Positions 62,976 to 64,000 of a stretch of 64,000 bases of DNA are shown here, in pieces. The position numbers and the translations under genes were made by a program. Under the pieces are notes generated by a model that searched no databases, was not told where the DNA came from, and saw only the letters and a list, made by a program, of their open reading frames with translations. The DNA is from Caenimonas sedimenti. GTDB lineage: Bacteria > Pseudomonadota > Gammaproteobacteria > Burkholderiales > Burkholderiaceae_C. The stretch covers positions 62,001 through 126,000 of the forward strand of contig NZ_VOBQ01000012.1 of assembly GCF_007833165.1 (NCBI RefSeq), in the 5' to 3' direction. Numbering within the stretch: position 1 is the stretch's first letter; every line of letters begins with the position of its first letter.

Positions 62976-63476
62976 TTACTCGCGGCCCAGGCTCCGGACC
63001 TTCTCGACCAGCCGGTGCTGCACGGTGTCGGAGACGAACTTGTCCACCTCACCGCCCAGGATGGCGATCTCGCGCACGAAAGTGCTGCTGATGAACTGGT
63101 AGCGGTCGCTGGGCGTCATGAAGACGGTTTCCACTTCCGGCATCAGGTGCCGGTTCATGCCCGCCAGCTGGAACTCGTAGTCGAAGTCGGTCACCGCCCG
63201 CACGCCACGCACCATGGCCTTGGCGCCGCGCGCCACCACGAAGTCGCGCACCAGGCCCTGGAAGCCCTCGACCGTGACCTGCGGAAAGGCCGAAAGCGCG
63301 TCCCGGGCCATGTCCACCCGCTCCTGCAGCGTGAAGAGCGCCTTCTTGTGGTGCCCCGCCGCCACCGCGACGATGACCGTTCCGAACAACTGCACGGCCC
63401 GCCGGACCACGTCTTCATGTCCCAGGGTCATCGGGTCGAACGTGCCGGGGTAGACGGCGATCACATCGTAGGCCAT
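62976..63476 (-). CDS. coaD: Phosphopantetheine adenylyltransferase
   Basis: CoaD catalyses the fourth step of CoA synthesis, dephospho-CoA formation. The 166-residue protein has YPGTFDPMTLGHEDVV with the TxGH motif, VRGVRAVTDFDYEFQLAGMNRHL and ISSTFVRE, all diagnostic. It is downstream of rsmD on the same strand with a 45-bp gap, the usual bacterial order. Confidence 0.97.
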   Translation of the reverse strand: MAYDVIAVYPGTFDPMTLGHEDVVRRAVQLFGTVIVAVAAGHHKKALFTLQERVDMARDALSAFPQVTVEGFQGLVRDFVVARGAKAMVRGVRAVTDFDYEFQLAGMNRHLMPEVETVFMTPSDRYQFISSTFVREIAILGGEVDKFVSDTVQHRLVEKVRSLGRE

Positions 63477-63521
63477 GGAACTCTCCTCAACGCCGGCACT
63501 TCAGGCCACTGGTTCGGCGCA

Positions 63522-64000
63522 TTATGCAGTGCGGCGCAGCAGGTGCGCGTGGACCGCGCCGGCCCGCATGTGGCGCGCCGCGGCCAGGCCAAAAGGCGCC
63601 AATTCGGCCTCGCCCCAGGCCACCGGCGCTTCGAGATAGATGGAGCCGGCATCGGTGACCAGCGGCGCGGCCGCGGCGAGGGCCTTGTCGAAGAGCCCGG
63701 CGTCGAACGGTGGATCCACGAAGACCAGGTCGAACCGGCCCGGCGAAAAGCCCGCCATCACGCTCAGGGCGTTGCCACGCTGCACGCGGACGGCGGCGGC
63801 GGACAAGCGCGCCGCCACGGCACGCAGGTTGTCGACCAACTGGGCCTCAGACTCGACCAGCAGCACCTCGGCCGCGCCCCGCGAGGCAGCCTCCAGGCCG
63901 AGGGCGCCGGTGCCGGCGAAAGCATCGAGGCAGCGCCAGCCTGTGAGGTCCTGCCCCAGCCAGTTGAACAGGGTTTCGCGCACGCGGTCCGGCGTGGGGC
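63522..64000 (-). CDS. rsmD: 16S rRNA (guanine(966)-N2)-methyltransferase RsmD (partial)
   Basis: The 5' end lies beyond the right edge; the visible frame begins with PTPDRVRETLFNWL, which is inside the conserved N-terminal part of RsmD. SAM-binding CLDAFAGTGALGLEAASRGA and the catalytic DPPFD (VFVDPPFDAGL) are clear. The GTG that could be read as a start at 63983 is internal. Its product methylates G966 in the 30S subunit. Confidence 0.95.
   Translation of the reverse strand, partial: PTPDRVRETLFNWLGQDLTGWRCLDAFAGTGALGLEAASRGAAEVLLVESEAQLVDNLRAVAARLSAAAVRVQRGNALSVMAGFSPGRFDLVFVDPPFDAGLFDKALAAAAPLVTDAGSIYLEAPVAWGEAELAPFGLAAARHMRAGAVHAHLLRRTA

Overview
The window reads as chromosomal DNA from a high-GC betaproteobacterium of the order Burkholderiales, most likely family Comamonadaceae (Ramlibacter/Variovorax/Acidovorax-like). 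This is inferred from codon bias, a Bug-type (TctC) solute receptor, several LysR-linked catabolic clusters, the housekeeping order mutM-TPR-lolB-ispE-tRNA(Gln)-prs-rplY-pth, and short intergenic palindromes of the kind scattered through that family. No rRNA, CRISPR array, prophage or complete insertion sequence is visible.

1-8.1 kb is catabolic and regulatory. A leftward operon encodes AtuA, a separate small AtuA-related protein and a Bug receptor cut by the left edge, with a divergent LysR gene. A second leftward operon encodes LysR, an HMG-CoA lyase-like enzyme, a CaiB/BaiF CoA-transferase and an RraA-like aldolase. 7.2-14.0 kb holds an alpha/beta-hydrolase that has lost its nucleophile, followed by a complete tripartite RND efflux system (adaptor, pump, outer-membrane lipoprotein). 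14.1-19.1 kb has a PHB-depolymerase-type esterase with a dyad upstream, an SDR oxidoreductase, and a tcuAB (tricarballylate oxidation) pair whose LysR regulator is an internally deleted pseudogene.

19.2-29.0 kb is a leftward five-gene signalling operon. It starts with a 2385-residue soluble hybrid histidine kinase containing 14 tandem 92-residue HAMP-type units and three receiver domains. A REC-kinase-REC protein, a putative winged-helix protein and two small DUF5985-type membrane proteins follow. This is the most unusual system in the window. Next to it lies a secreted low-complexity protein built from an internal duplication.

30-38 kb contains tRNA-Arg(ACG), a lipase-like hydrolase, a metallophosphoesterase, a nucleotidyltransferase-fold protein, a CPA1 Na+/H+ antiporter, a MarR/siderophore-interacting-protein divergent pair with a readable promoter-operator, a DUF4124 protein, a 2-oxoglutarate oxygenase-like enzyme and a tRNA with CAT anticodon. 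38-53 kb is core housekeeping: hrcA | nadK-recN-rapZ; mutM and a dynamin-like GTPase gene translationally coupled to mutY; TPR-lolB-ispE; tRNA-Gln(TTG); prs, rplY, pth; and a small ferredoxin. 53-61 kb is a peptide-type ABC transporter operon (two permeases, two ATPases, binding protein) continuing into an amidase and a TTC38-like TPR protein. The right end has a histidine phosphatase, a 267-bp nested palindromic element with 31-bp terminal inverted repeats (possible MITE), an alpha/beta-hydrolase, coaD and rsmD (cut by the right edge).
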